Below, piece after piece: positions 49,566 to 57,007 of a stretch of DNA of 64,000 nt (positions are counted from its first letter, which is position 1; each line of letters opens with the position of its first letter). The DNA is from Oceanisphaera pacifica (GTDB lineage Bacteria > Pseudomonadota > Gammaproteobacteria > Enterobacterales > Aeromonadaceae): the NCBI RefSeq assembly GCF_017498065.1, contig NZ_JAGDFX010000003.1:223540-287539 (forward strand), given 5' to 3'. Below the pieces are notes generated by a model. It searched no databases. It had not been told where the DNA came from and worked only from the letters and a program-made list of their open reading frames with translations. The position numbers and the translations under genes are program-made.

Positions 49566-50530
49566 CGCAACCGCTAGCACAATTAACCCGCTTAATTGTT
49601 GATCAGCAATTAGGGCATGCGCTGCTATTAAAGGGCATAGATGGCTTGGGCAAACGTGAGCTTGCTCAACACTTAGCCAAGGCTTTATTATGCCAACATA
49701 CTGGTGTTGATATTAATGCAACAGCGTCGGTACCTTGTGGGCATTGTCATAGCTGCCAATTAGTTGCAGCTGGCAGTCACTCTGATTTACACCTTATTAG
49801 TACCGATCAACGCAGTATTAGTGTTGATACGATTCGCCAGCTCACCCAAATACTTAGCGAAAGTGCGCAATTAGGCCAAGGTAAAGTGGCAGTTATTGAA
49901 CAAGCCGAAAAAATGACCGAAGCGGCGGCGAATGCATTATTAAAAACCCTAGAAGAGCCCGCAGGCCAATCAAGTATAGTGCTGGTTAGCTCACAGCCCG
50001 AGCGCTTATTGCCCACTATTCATAGCCGGTGCCAGCCCTGGTTGATACCAGTACCCGACTCAGCGCAGGTGTTACATTGGTTGGCCGAGCAGGGCGTGGC
50101 CACCGATAATGCAGCCACAAATATTACCGCGCTTAATGTCAACCAAGGCTCGCCCCTTAATACCCGTCACTACTTAGCCGAGGGCGTTGATCAGCGCCGG
50201 CGTGAACTACTGCAACAGTGCGCACAACTGAGGCGAGAGCCCCAGCTACTAAATACGGTACAAACAGGGTTGTTAGCACAGCCTGTGCATATTGTTTGGC
50301 TGCAATTATTGCTACAAGATGCATTACAATTATCATTGGGTTTGTCGACGGCTCAGTTACGTTTAGCAGACAGTGAGGCTGTGTGTCGCGATATGAGCGA
50401 ATTAGGCACGGCTAAACTCACTCATATGTTGGATGAGTTAATGCAGTGGCGTCGTCGTTTACAGCCCACAGTGGGGCGGCCTGTTAATGCCGGGTTACAG
50501 CTAACACAATGGCTTACTCACCTCACGTGA
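49550..50530 (+). CDS. holB: DNA polymerase III delta-prime subunit
   Basis: 326 residues, GTG start inside tmk. Clamp-loader AAA+ subunit: [18 protein letters not shown] occupies the P-loop position, without a functional Walker A, as expected for delta-prime. Zinc cysteines CGHCHSC (about 63-70), then [12 protein letters not shown] and the sensor-like [15 protein letters not shown]. Confidence 0.93.
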   Translation: MYPWLTQPLAQLTRLIVDQQLGHALLLKGIDGLGKRELAQHLAKALLCQHTGVDINATASVPCGHCHSCQLVAAGSHSDLHLISTDQRSISVDTIRQLTQILSESAQLGQGKVAVIEQAEKMTEAAANALLKTLEEPAGQSSIVLVSSQPERLLPTIHSRCQPWLIPVPDSAQVLHWLAEQGVATDNAATNITALNVNQGSPLNTRHYLAEGVDQRRRELLQQCAQLRREPQLLNTVQTGLLAQPVHIVWLQLLLQDALQLSLGLSTAQLRLADSEAVCRDMSELGTAKLTHMLDELMQWRRRLQPTVGRPVNAGLQLTQWLTHLT

Positions 50531-50577
50531 AACAGCGTATTGCTGTAAGTTTTTATCGTTAATAACAGGAGACAGTT

Positions 50578-51369
50578 TTGCTCGTTGATTCTCATTGCCA
50601 CCTAGACAAACTTGAATACGGCATCAAGCACCAAGATATGGCCGAGGCCATACAAAAAGCGGCTAACCGGGGTGTTAACCACATGCTTTGCGTCAGTGTG
50701 GGGCTGGCTACTTTTCCTGATATGCTGGCAGCCATTAAGCCCTACCCACAGGTGTTTGCCTCTTGTGGGGTACATCCTTTACATCAAGGGGATGAGCCTA
50801 ACGACCCCGAGTTATTGCATCAATTAGCGGCCGACCCATCCGTGGTGGCCATTGGCGAAACAGGGCTTGATTATTTTTATGCTCCTGAGTCTGCCGAATT
50901 ACAACGTCGCTCTTTTAAGCAGCATGTAGCAGCGGCAGTGGCACTAAATAAACCATTGATTATTCATACCCGCAATGCCCAGCAAGACACCCTAGATATT
51001 TTGCGTGAAGGTGGTGCCGATAAAGTAGGGGGGGTATTACATTGCTTTACTGAATCTTTAGAGATGGCAGAAGCGGCAATAGCGCTTGGTTTTTATATTT
51101 CTATATCTGGCATTATTACCTTTAATAGCGCCAAAGCACTGCGTGAAGTGGTGAAAGCCTTGCCGCTAGAGCGGCTACTGGTAGAAACTGACTCCCCATG
51201 GCTTGCGCCTGTGCCGTTTCGTGGTGAAGAAAACGAACCTGCGTATACCCGCACAGTGGCAGAGTTTATTGCCAAACTAAAAGGCCTAACGGTAGAAGAA
51301 GTGTCGGCGCAAACCACCGCCAATTTCTTTGAGTTATTTAAGCTTGCCAAGCCACAAACTAAGCGTTAG
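50578..51369 (+). CDS. ycfH: TatD-family metal-dependent hydrolase (YcfH type)
   Basis: 263 residues, TTG start after AACAGGAGAC. Metal-binding DSHCHLDKLEY, GETGLDYFYAPES, PLIIHTRNAQQDT, VLHCFTESLEMA and LLVETDSPWLAP define the family. Relatives are 3'-5' DNA exonucleases or D-aminoacyl hydrolases; the YcfH role is not settled. Position after holB is standard. Confidence 0.9.
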   Translation: MLVDSHCHLDKLEYGIKHQDMAEAIQKAANRGVNHMLCVSVGLATFPDMLAAIKPYPQVFASCGVHPLHQGDEPNDPELLHQLAADPSVVAIGETGLDYFYAPESAELQRRSFKQHVAAAVALNKPLIIHTRNAQQDTLDILREGGADKVGGVLHCFTESLEMAEAAIALGFYISISGIITFNSAKALREVVKALPLERLLVETDSPWLAPVPFRGEENEPAYTRTVAEFIAKLKGLTVEEVSAQTTANFFELFKLAKPQTKR

Positions 51370-51448
51370 TTAAATCGGTACCAAGGTTAGCCTGCACAGC
51401 CGCTGAGTGTTATGGTTAAATAATATACTTTACCTTAGGAGAACGACT

Positions 51449-51859
51449 TTGCTTGCATGGCATGGATGGCTGATTGCCGCCTTGGTACTCTTATTATTAG
51501 AGTTAACGGGTACCGGCTTTATCGCCTTTGCCCTTGGCTTAGCCGCCTTAATTACCATGGCGGCAGCTTGGCTTAATATTGGCCTGAGTGCTCAGTGGTT
51601 TATTTTTGCGATAAGCGCGCTCATATTGGCCCCGGTACTTAAATACCTATTTCGCCGTTACGCGCCTTCAAAACGCACCAGCTTTTTAGCAGGAGAAGCG
51701 CAACAATACGGTGAAATTGTGCAGCTAGACTCAGGGGATTACCGCCTTAAACTTGAAGCGGATTTGTTTATGGTGCGCAGCCAATCGGGCGCTAAGTTAA
51801 CGGTTGGCAGCCAAGTTAAAATACTACGCTTTGATGGCATTACCGCTATTATTGCCTAA
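51449..51859 (+). CDS. NfeD-family membrane protein (YbbK type)
   Basis: 136 residues starting at TTG seven bases after AGGAG; a longer frame from 51407 has no ribosome site. Two or three hydrophobic segments in the first 70 residues, then an OB-fold domain (GEIVQLDSGDYRLKLEADLF, VRSQSGAKLTVGSQVKILRF). NfeD proteins pair with SPFH proteins, and the next gene is one. Confidence 0.88.
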   Translation: MLAWHGWLIAALVLLLLELTGTGFIAFALGLAALITMAAAWLNIGLSAQWFIFAISALILAPVLKYLFRRYAPSKRTSFLAGEAQQYGEIVQLDSGDYRLKLEADLFMVRSQSGAKLTVGSQVKILRFDGITAIIA

Positions 51860-51877
51860 CAGGGAGCTTTTATAACA

Positions 51878-52831
51878 ATGGATATAACATTCTTAATTGC
51901 AGTTATATTGACGGTAGTTGTGGTGGTGTTTGTTGCCAAAGGACTCATGATAGTGCAGCAGTCAGAGGCGGTGGTAATTGAGCGTTTAGGGAGCTATAAC
52001 AAAACTCTAAGCCCTGGGGTAAATTGGATCATCCCCATTATTGATAAGCCTCGCTCTATTAAAGTACGCCGTTATCGCGCCATTCGCGGCGAAAATGTGG
52101 CAATAGTGCAAGAAGAAACTCGCATCGACAGACGCGAAACCGTACTCGACTTTCCTGGTCAATCTGTGGTGACCGCAGATAACGTCAGTGTTAATGTTAA
52201 CGGTGCCTTGTATTTTCAGGTGATTGATCCTGAGCGCGCCGTGTATCAAACCGAAAACCTTATTCAAGCGATCGAAATTTTAGCCAAAACCTCACTGCGT
52301 TCTGAAATGGGTAAAATGGAGCTCGATAAATTGTTTGAGTCTCGCCAAGAGATTAATGACAAACTGCAAGTGGTCATGGACGAGGCTGGCAATAAGTGGG
52401 GCGTAAAAGTCACCCGAGTTGAAATTCAAGACATCATTATTCCAGCTGAAGTGGAAGACGCTATGCGCAAGCAAATGGCGGCAGAGCGCGAACGCCGAGC
52501 CTTAGTATTGCGTGCCAGTGGTGAGCGAGAAGCCGCTATTGCTAAAGCAGAAGGGGAAAAACGCTCCAGCATTTTAGTGGCCGAGGGCAGTAAAGAAGCC
52601 GCCATTTTAATGGCAGAAGGCCAACGCAAAGCCATAGATGAAGTGCTATCAGCGGCTAATGAGCAACTAGACCCACAATTAATGATTGGTTACTTACTGG
52701 GGCTAGAATACTTAAAAACCTTACCAGAAATTGGTAAAGAGGGTGACCGCATCTTTTTACCCTTTGAAGCCAGCAGCGTATTAGGCGCCGTAGGCAGCAT
52801 AGAATCCCTACTCAATATGCCTAAAAAATAA
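51878..52831 (+). CDS. qmcA: SPFH/band-7 protein, QmcA-like
   Basis: 317 residues: N-terminal membrane anchor (about 3-23), SPFH domain (VIERLGSYNKTLSPGVNWII, VTADNVSVNVNGALYFQV), a coiled coil with repeated AEG units (AKAEGEKRSSILVAEGSKEA) and C-terminal helices. Stomatin-like microdomain scaffold; pairs with NfeD upstream, 18 bases away. Substrates are unknown. Last housekeeping gene before the integron. Confidence 0.9.
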   Translation: MDITFLIAVILTVVVVVFVAKGLMIVQQSEAVVIERLGSYNKTLSPGVNWIIPIIDKPRSIKVRRYRAIRGENVAIVQEETRIDRRETVLDFPGQSVVTADNVSVNVNGALYFQVIDPERAVYQTENLIQAIEILAKTSLRSEMGKMELDKLFESRQEINDKLQVVMDEAGNKWGVKVTRVEIQDIIIPAEVEDAMRKQMAAERERRALVLRASGEREAAIAKAEGEKRSSILVAEGSKEAAILMAEGQRKAIDEVLSAANEQLDPQLMIGYLLGLEYLKTLPEIGKEGDRIFLPFEASSVLGAVGSIESLLNMPKK

Positions 52832-52837
52832 CAACAT

Positions 52838-53203
52838 AGCGCGGCGACGTGGCAATCCATGTAATAGACAGTAATAAGCTTGAAGCTTGAGGCTAGAAGC
52901 GGGAAGTAAATAAAAACACCAAAATTAATTCAGTGTTTTTTGTCCAACTCCGAGCTTCTGGCTTCACGCTTTCAACTATGTCTTGGCCTTCAACCATCAG
53001 TTAAATCATTTTCTTTAACTTCCAGCTGACCGCTTACGGCTGACAGCTCCCCAAAGGGACGCAGACAGCTATACGTTACCCGCCATACGCCGTACGTGAA
53101 AACCAAAAGTGTTTTCTTTAACGTACGGCGTACCGCGTTAAACGCATAGCTTTCCTTTAGCCGTCATTGCGAGGAGCGCAGCGACGCGGCAATCCATGTA
53201 ACA
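52838..53203. repeat. Repeat-rich gap between qmcA and the integron integrase
   Basis: The 602 bases 52832-53433 contain no gene. A partial CEERSD-type element lies at 52838-52870 and a full one at 53163-53203, separated by TACGGCGTACCGCG-type palindromic tracts and AGCTGACCGCTTACGG-type sequence, also found in the other repeat blocks. They mark the left edge of the integron. The last 100 bases next to intI are unremarkable. Confidence 0.8.
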
Positions 53204-53433
53204 GACAGCTGTACGTTGCCCGCCATACGCTGTACGCACAAACCAAACCAGTGTTTTCTAACGTATAGCGTACAGAGTTAAACGTACGACTCCCAAAGGA
53301 GCATTTCATTTTGCCACGCATAATGCTTATAATGCTAAGCTTCAATTGAGCCAAGCGAATATTGCAGCTAGTGTCTCATAACCAATATGAGGCAATAGTC
53401 GCCTGCAAGACTCGGCGGTAGCCTGCCAGCTTG

Positions 53434-54426
53434 CTAAAAACCGTCGTCGACAGGACTTCGTACCCCGAAGCCACCCTTACGTACCACATGCGTATAAATT
53501 TCAGTGGTACGTACATCGGCATGGCCCAGTAACTTTTGAATGGTGCGAATATCGTATCCCACCTCAAGTAATCGGGTAGCAAAGCTGTGACGAAAAACAT
53601 GGCTATTTGCTTGTTTATAAATACCAGCTTTACGAATGGCAGCCCCTATAGCTCGCTGCACACCGCGATCCAATAAGTGGTGACGACGAACCACATTGCT
53701 GCGTGGATCTATGGCCAACTTGTCAGCCTGAAACAAGTATTGCCAAGCCGGCTCTTTAGCTGCGCTTTGATACTTGCGGTTCAGTGCAAAGGGTAGATAA
53801 ACCTCGCCATGGCCATTGGCTAAATCCTGCTTATGCTGTATCAGGCAGGCTTCAATTTGCAGAGCCAGTGACTTTAGCAATGAGTCCGGTAGCAGAGTTA
53901 CTCTGTCCTTATCGCCTTTACCACTGCGCACTATAATTTGTTGCATGCCAAAATCGATATCTTTTACTCTCAGCCGCAACGCTTCGTTAATCCGCAGACC
54001 TGAGCCGTACATTAGGCACGCCACCAGTTGTGGAATGCCTTCCAAATGGCTCATTACGGCTTTAACTTCATCATGAGTAAAAACGGTTGGTAGGCGGCGA
54101 GGCTTTCTTGCCAGTTCAAACGACAGCTCCCCCAACGGTTGCTGAAGAAATTCCCGAAACAGAAAAACGAGCGCATTCAGCGCGGTGCGTTGTGTACTTA
54201 CGCTGTTGTTGCGCTGTACCGCGAGATGAGAAAGAAACTGCTCTACCTCTGCTGTGGAACAGGTAGCGGGGTGGCGCATTTCATTAAAGCGAATAAACCG
54301 TTTAATCCAATGGCAATAGGTTTGCTCAGTTTTGTAGGCTAGATTTCGGCTACGGATCAAAAGCCGCAGTTGATCCATAAAGCGAACAGGCTTGTCTGGC
54401 AGTTTTGGTGGTATATCGATAATCAT
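53434..54426 (-). CDS. intI: Integron integrase IntI
   Basis: 330-residue tyrosine recombinase. SAM-like N-terminal domain about 15-100; catalytic residues R145 (GSGLRINEAL), H276 and R279 (HVFRHSFATRL), H302 (LLGHADVRTTE) and the nucleophile Y311 (EIYTHV). The IntI-specific insertion helix lies at about 222-250 (PAWQYLFQADKLAIDPRS and HHLLDRG), which separates it from XerC/D and phage integrases. All key residues are present, so it should be active. The start has GAGGTGA upstream. A LexA box at 54442-54457 suggests SOS induction. The cassette array diverges from it. Confidence 0.96.
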   Translation of the reverse strand: MIIDIPPKLPDKPVRFMDQLRLLIRSRNLAYKTEQTYCHWIKRFIRFNEMRHPATCSTAEVEQFLSHLAVQRNNSVSTQRTALNALVFLFREFLQQPLGELSFELARKPRRLPTVFTHDEVKAVMSHLEGIPQLVACLMYGSGLRINEALRLRVKDIDFGMQQIIVRSGKGDKDRVTLLPDSLLKSLALQIEACLIQHKQDLANGHGEVYLPFALNRKYQSAAKEPAWQYLFQADKLAIDPRSNVVRRHHLLDRGVQRAIGAAIRKAGIYKQANSHVFRHSFATRLLEVGYDIRTIQKLLGHADVRTTEIYTHVVRKGGFGVRSPVDDGF

Positions 54427-54441
54427 GCGCTCACCTCTATG

Positions 54442-54457
54442 CTGTTTTAATATACAG
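54442..54457. promoter_or_regulatory. LexA (SOS) box controlling intI
   Basis: CTGTTTTAATATACAG, a full CTG-N10-CAG SOS box, 16-31 bases upstream of the intI start. On the minus strand it contains TATATT, a plausible -10, so bound LexA would block the integrase promoter. LexA control of intI is established for class 1 and Vibrio integrons. Confidence 0.88.
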
Positions 54458-54495
54458 TAGTTTAGTTGCTGCAGCGATAATTACCCAATGAAAAA

Positions 54496-54527
54496 CGGAG
54501 TTATACGACAATTGTCGTATAACTCCG
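54496..54527. promoter_or_regulatory. Perfect 32-bp palindrome in the attI region
   Basis: Arms CGGAGTTATACGACAA and TTGTCGTATAACTCCG with no loop. No T run follows, so it is not a terminator. The inner part GTTATAC...GTATAAC resembles integron core sites but in the opposite order to an attC. It could be an operator, an integrase-binding site or a cruciform. Confidence 0.75.
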
Positions 54528-54765
54528 CACTATTTACTTTATAAAGCTTACAAGTTACTGAAAAATATGGAATAGTTGGTACGCATTAAAAATGAATAAG
54601 CGAACAACCACTTTGCGTAAAAAGCGACACTTGACGCTTATTTCTCGAAGCTCCACTTTTGTGTGGCTATAAGCCATTGATAAGCTTATGATTTTAACGA
54701 AGATGTCTATGCTTAGCAAAAATAAGCGCATTCTGCATAGATGTCATTTGTCGTTTAATTAGCTG

Positions 54766-55206
54766 TTATGTGTATATGTTAACTGACGGAGAGGTTTTTG
54801 CTATTTGCAATTTATGTAAATAATCTTGAGCAAGCTCTAAGTTGTCATTTGATATACCACGTTGCTGATTAAATTCCATTTGCCCTTTTATCGACTCGAA
54901 CATATCAAATTTTTCATTCATGATTGCGTCTGATTTAGTTGCATTCCGTAGTGTACCATTATCATTTACTAGTATAAGGGCTTGTGCACCAAAAGTCGCA
55001 CTAGGTTCATCGGGAAATAATGCACCAGATAATATGGCAGCTTCATTTCGAGACATATTACTTGGGTCTATATATTGGGCTAATTCATGTATAGAGGATA
55101 CTTCTTGCGCAACCATAGCACTTTGGGTTTTATTGTCCGGCAAAGAATTGCCGGTTTTATATGCTTCTTTTGCCGGAGTCATATAAGTAGTACTGGTAAT
55201 TTGCAT
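54766..55206 (-). CDS. Cassette 1 protein of unknown function, antisense to the cassette
   Basis: 146 residues, not recognised. Begins MQITSTTYMTPAKEAYKTGN; conserved features shared with the cassette 2 protein are MQI at the start, IDPSNMSRNEA near 45-56, MNEKFDMFESIKGQMEFNQQ near 96-115 and the C-terminal QIAKTSPSVNIYT. Soluble, no signal peptide, likely helical. AGAGG five bases before the ATG. It reads toward intI, against the array, so it needs its own promoter. Its TAA stop is formed by the boundary core GTTATGT itself. Confidence 0.75.
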   Translation of the reverse strand: MQITSTTYMTPAKEAYKTGNSLPDNKTQSAMVAQEVSSIHELAQYIDPSNMSRNEAAILSGALFPDEPSATFGAQALILVNDNGTLRNATKSDAIMNEKFDMFESIKGQMEFNQQRGISNDNLELAQDYLHKLQIAKTSPSVNIYT

Positions 55207-55284
55207 TTTAGCCTCTAAAATAATAAGTTTTCAATTATCAAGCGAAATTTGTGCCAACAGTGTTGTGAGTGTTCTGCTAGACAC

Positions 55285-55387
55285 ACATAACAAGAAAATA
55301 AACTAGGAAAAATAGAGTTTGCCGATTTTTTGCAAAGAACCGCAAAAAAGCGTCCAACTCAATTTTCCTGTTATTTAGGCGTTATGT
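55285..55387 (+). other. attC site of cassette 1
   Basis: R'' ACATAAC at 55285-55291, R' GTTATGT at 55381-55387, total 103 bases. Interior complementary arms AACTAGGAAAAATAGAGTTTG and CAACTCAATTTTCCTGTTATTT fold as a long imperfect stem; the loop contains TTTTTTGC/GCAAAAAA. Confidence 0.85.
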
Positions 55388-55840
55388 GTACTCATTGATA
55401 CTCGGCGTGTTACGGGCGACTTGAACTTTCTCTAAAAAGGAATAAGCATCCTCAAGTAAGTCTGTTGGCAAATTCATACTTTTATTAAAGTCAATTCTAG
55501 CTGTAAGCGTTTCGAACATGTTGAATTTATTATTCATTTTAGCATCCGCTTCCGGCGTTCCAGTTGTGTCGATTACACTCCCATCACTATTAACCTTTAG
55601 AAGTGGCGGGGGGAGGAATGCTGAGCTTAAATCACCCTCGCCAGCTTTCATTAAGGCGCTGGCAAGAGCCATTGACTCGTTGTAGTTCATATTCTTTGGG
55701 TCAAATGTTTCGGCAAGTTCACGAGCTAGCGGTTGGTTGGATTGTGTGTTGCCAGTCATCGTTGTTTGGGGCGGCATATTGTTGCCGCTTTTTTGTGTTG
55801 GTGTTATAGCTGAAGTCGCTATTGCACTTCCAATTTGCAT
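55382..55840 (-). CDS. Cassette 2 protein, paralogue of the cassette 1 protein, antisense
   Basis: 152 residues, unknown family. Shares the cassette 1 layout: MQI start, a Thr/Gln/Asn-rich variable N-terminal part, FDPKNMNYNESMALASALM, then MNNKFNMFETLTARIDFNKS and a C-terminal VQVARNTPSINEYT. AGGGG lies six bases before the ATG. The stop again falls in the boundary core GTTATGT (55381-55387). Neighbouring antisense cassettes with related products suggest duplication followed by divergence, or repeated capture of one family. Confidence 0.75.
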   Translation of the reverse strand: MQIGSAIATSAITPTQKSGNNMPPQTTMTGNTQSNQPLARELAETFDPKNMNYNESMALASALMKAGEGDLSSAFLPPPLLKVNSDGSVIDTTGTPEADAKMNNKFNMFETLTARIDFNKSMNLPTDLLEDAYSFLEKVQVARNTPSINEYT

Positions 55841-55913
55841 GGTTAGCCCCTAGTATCATTAGTTAAAAATTAAGTGTTGCAAGGTGTATGCCATTAAACT
55901 AGTGAAGCCAAAC

Positions 55914-55997
55914 ACATAACAAGTGCAGGCACGGCGACGCCTACTACATTGCGCCTTCGGCTCCATTTCGCAGGCGCGCATGCTGCAAGCGTTAAAT
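55914..55997 (+). other. attC site of cassette 2
   Basis: R'' ACATAAC (55914-55920), R' GTTAAAT (55991-55997), 84 bases. Central arms GGCACGGCGACGCC...GGCGCGCATGC with CGCCTTCGGC between. Nearly identical to the attC at 56918-57001, unlike the other sites in the array. Confidence 0.88.
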
Positions 55998-56003
55998 TTT
56001 ACC

Positions 56004-56417
56004 ATGAATAAAAGACGTTTCAAAAAAGCACTGAGAAGTTTAGAAATTGATTTGGGTGGTGCTCTAAAACAAAAGAATTTAGACTTATCTAGTCCGGAGT
56101 TCATTGGTCGGCTCGATTTTTGGATAAGCTACTATGTTACAACGCTCCTAAGAGCGACACGGGAACCCGATGAGCTTTGGTGTGATGGTTCTAGATGGGT
56201 AGATGGTCATCATGTTCTGGATTTTTCGAAGCTCAGAGAATACAAGTATTCTTTGAAGTGTTTACTAGATCTTCAGGATGATGAAAGTACGTATAATGGC
56301 GAGCTTAACTTTACGTTTGAATACAACAATGAATTTCAAAGGTTTTTAAATTTTAGAGCTTCGTTATTAGTTGAAAATAGAGAGTATGTATATTCATCAT
56401 ATAGCATCCAAATTTAA
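56004..56417 (+). CDS. Cassette 3 protein of unknown function
   Basis: 137 residues from ATG 56004, twelve bases into the cassette. Not recognised. Acidic and aromatic, no membrane segment; visible stretches are DFWISYYVTTLLRATREPDE and LWCDGSRWVDGHHVLDFSK. An open frame reaching back to 55923 only translates the attC and is not counted. The TAA stop is part of the R'' core of its own attC (ATTTAAC). Confidence 0.7.
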   Translation: MNKRRFKKALRSLEIDLGGALKQKNLDLSSPEFIGRLDFWISYYVTTLLRATREPDELWCDGSRWVDGHHVLDFSKLREYKYSLKCLLDLQDDESTYNGELNFTFEYNNEFQRFLNFRASLLVENREYVYSSYSIQI

Positions 56418-56522
56418 CAAGTCGTGCCAGTCGGACAGTTTGTTCCGTGGCTTTTTTTGTGCTGGTCGCGATGCTAGCACAAAAAGCCACTCCACAAACT
56501 GCCGCTGCACTCAGCGTTAAAA
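56412..56522 (+). other. attC site of cassette 3
   Basis: R'' ATTTAAC (56412-56418), R' GTTAAAA (56516-56522), 111 bases. Strong stem GTGGCTTTTTTTGTGCT against AGCACAAAAAGCCAC, outer arms GGACAGTTTGT/ACAAACTGCC. Confidence 0.85.
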
Positions 56523-56544
56523 GTACAGACGTTAAGGAGGGCGT

Positions 56545-56856
56545 ATGGGGTTATTTGGTTCTGGCGGTTCCACCGCCTCTGTGGCGCACATTAAAGGATG
56601 TTACACGTCAGAAAGCGTCCCAGGGCGCACAATTTCAAAATCTTTTGGCCTAGTCGAAGTTACTCAGAAAGGGGTGGCGGGCGATATTCCTGAGCGATCA
56701 GAAACTATCTTTAACAGCCTGCTTTCTGTTGCTGAAGCTCTTGGGGCCAATGCAGTGGTAAACGTAAGGGTTGTTACAGGCTCCTACCAGCAGCAGGGGT
56801 CAGGTTGGCAGTATTCATACGTTATTGCCTATGGCGATGCAGTAATTTTGGCATAA
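56545..56856 (+). CDS. YbjQ-like (DUF74/UPF0145) small protein
   Basis: 103 residues in cassette 4. C-terminal half SVAEALGANAVVNVRVVTG and YVIAYGDAVIL match the YbjQ-family pattern of pentameric small proteins of unknown function. An ideal AAGGAGG ribosome site precedes the ATG, and the gene starts 28 bases into the cassette. The N-terminal GLFGSGGSTASVAHIKGCYT is variable. Metal binding, sometimes proposed for the family, is not visible here. Confidence 0.7.
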   Translation: MGLFGSGGSTASVAHIKGCYTSESVPGRTISKSFGLVEVTQKGVAGDIPERSETIFNSLLSVAEALGANAVVNVRVVTGSYQQQGSGWQYSYVIAYGDAVILA

Positions 56857-56897
56857 CGTGACCTGTAATCAGTTTCTTTTGTGGGCCGGAGGAAAAC

Positions 56898-56999
56898 ATG
56901 GACGGTCGTCCTAGATCTTTTAACAAGTGCAGGCACGGCGACGCCCTTTACATTCCGCCTTCGGCTCCATTCCAAGGGCGCGCATGCTGCAAGCGTTAG
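56898..56999 (+). CDS. 33-codon small ORF reading through the cassette 4 attC
   Basis: ATG preceded by GGAGG at seven bases. The 33-residue product (MDGRPRSFNKCRHGDALYIP and onward, ending CCKR) is almost entirely translated attC sequence, and its TAG stop is the R' core CGTTAG. It may be expressed to modulate folding of the site or translation of the next cassette gene, or be fortuitous. Confidence 0.35.
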   Translation: MDGRPRSFNKCRHGDALYIPPSAPFQGRACCKR

Positions 57000-57001
57000 G
57001 C
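56918..57001 (+). other. attC site of cassette 4
   Basis: R'' TTTTAAC (56918-56924), R' GTTAGGC (56995-57001), 84 bases. Differs from the attC at 55914 by only a few bases, while the associated cassettes are unrelated. Confidence 0.88.
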
Positions 57002-57007
57002 ATCAAT

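Larger units (their letters stand above)
54427..54765. other. Integrase promoter and attI region, possibly with a gene-less cassette
   Basis: 339 bases between intI and the first clear cassette boundary (G^TTATGTG at 54765). Contents: LexA box, a 32-bp palindrome, then 54580-54765 with two stem-loops: AATAAGCG/CGCTTATT (about 54593-54642) and GATGTCTATGC/GCATAGATGTC (54703-54747) inside TTAACGA...TCGTTTAA. The second resembles an attC with R'' ATTTTAAC, whose partner would be TTAAAAA at 54583. So this stretch may be attI plus a small eroded gene-less cassette. The exact attI point is not certain. Confidence 0.6.

Noticed and set aside
55923..57007. N-terminal extensions MQARRR... on the cassette 3 and cassette 5 genes
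   Set aside because: Both extensions are just translated attC, nearly identical because the two attC sites are; the true starts are the first ATGs inside each cassette.
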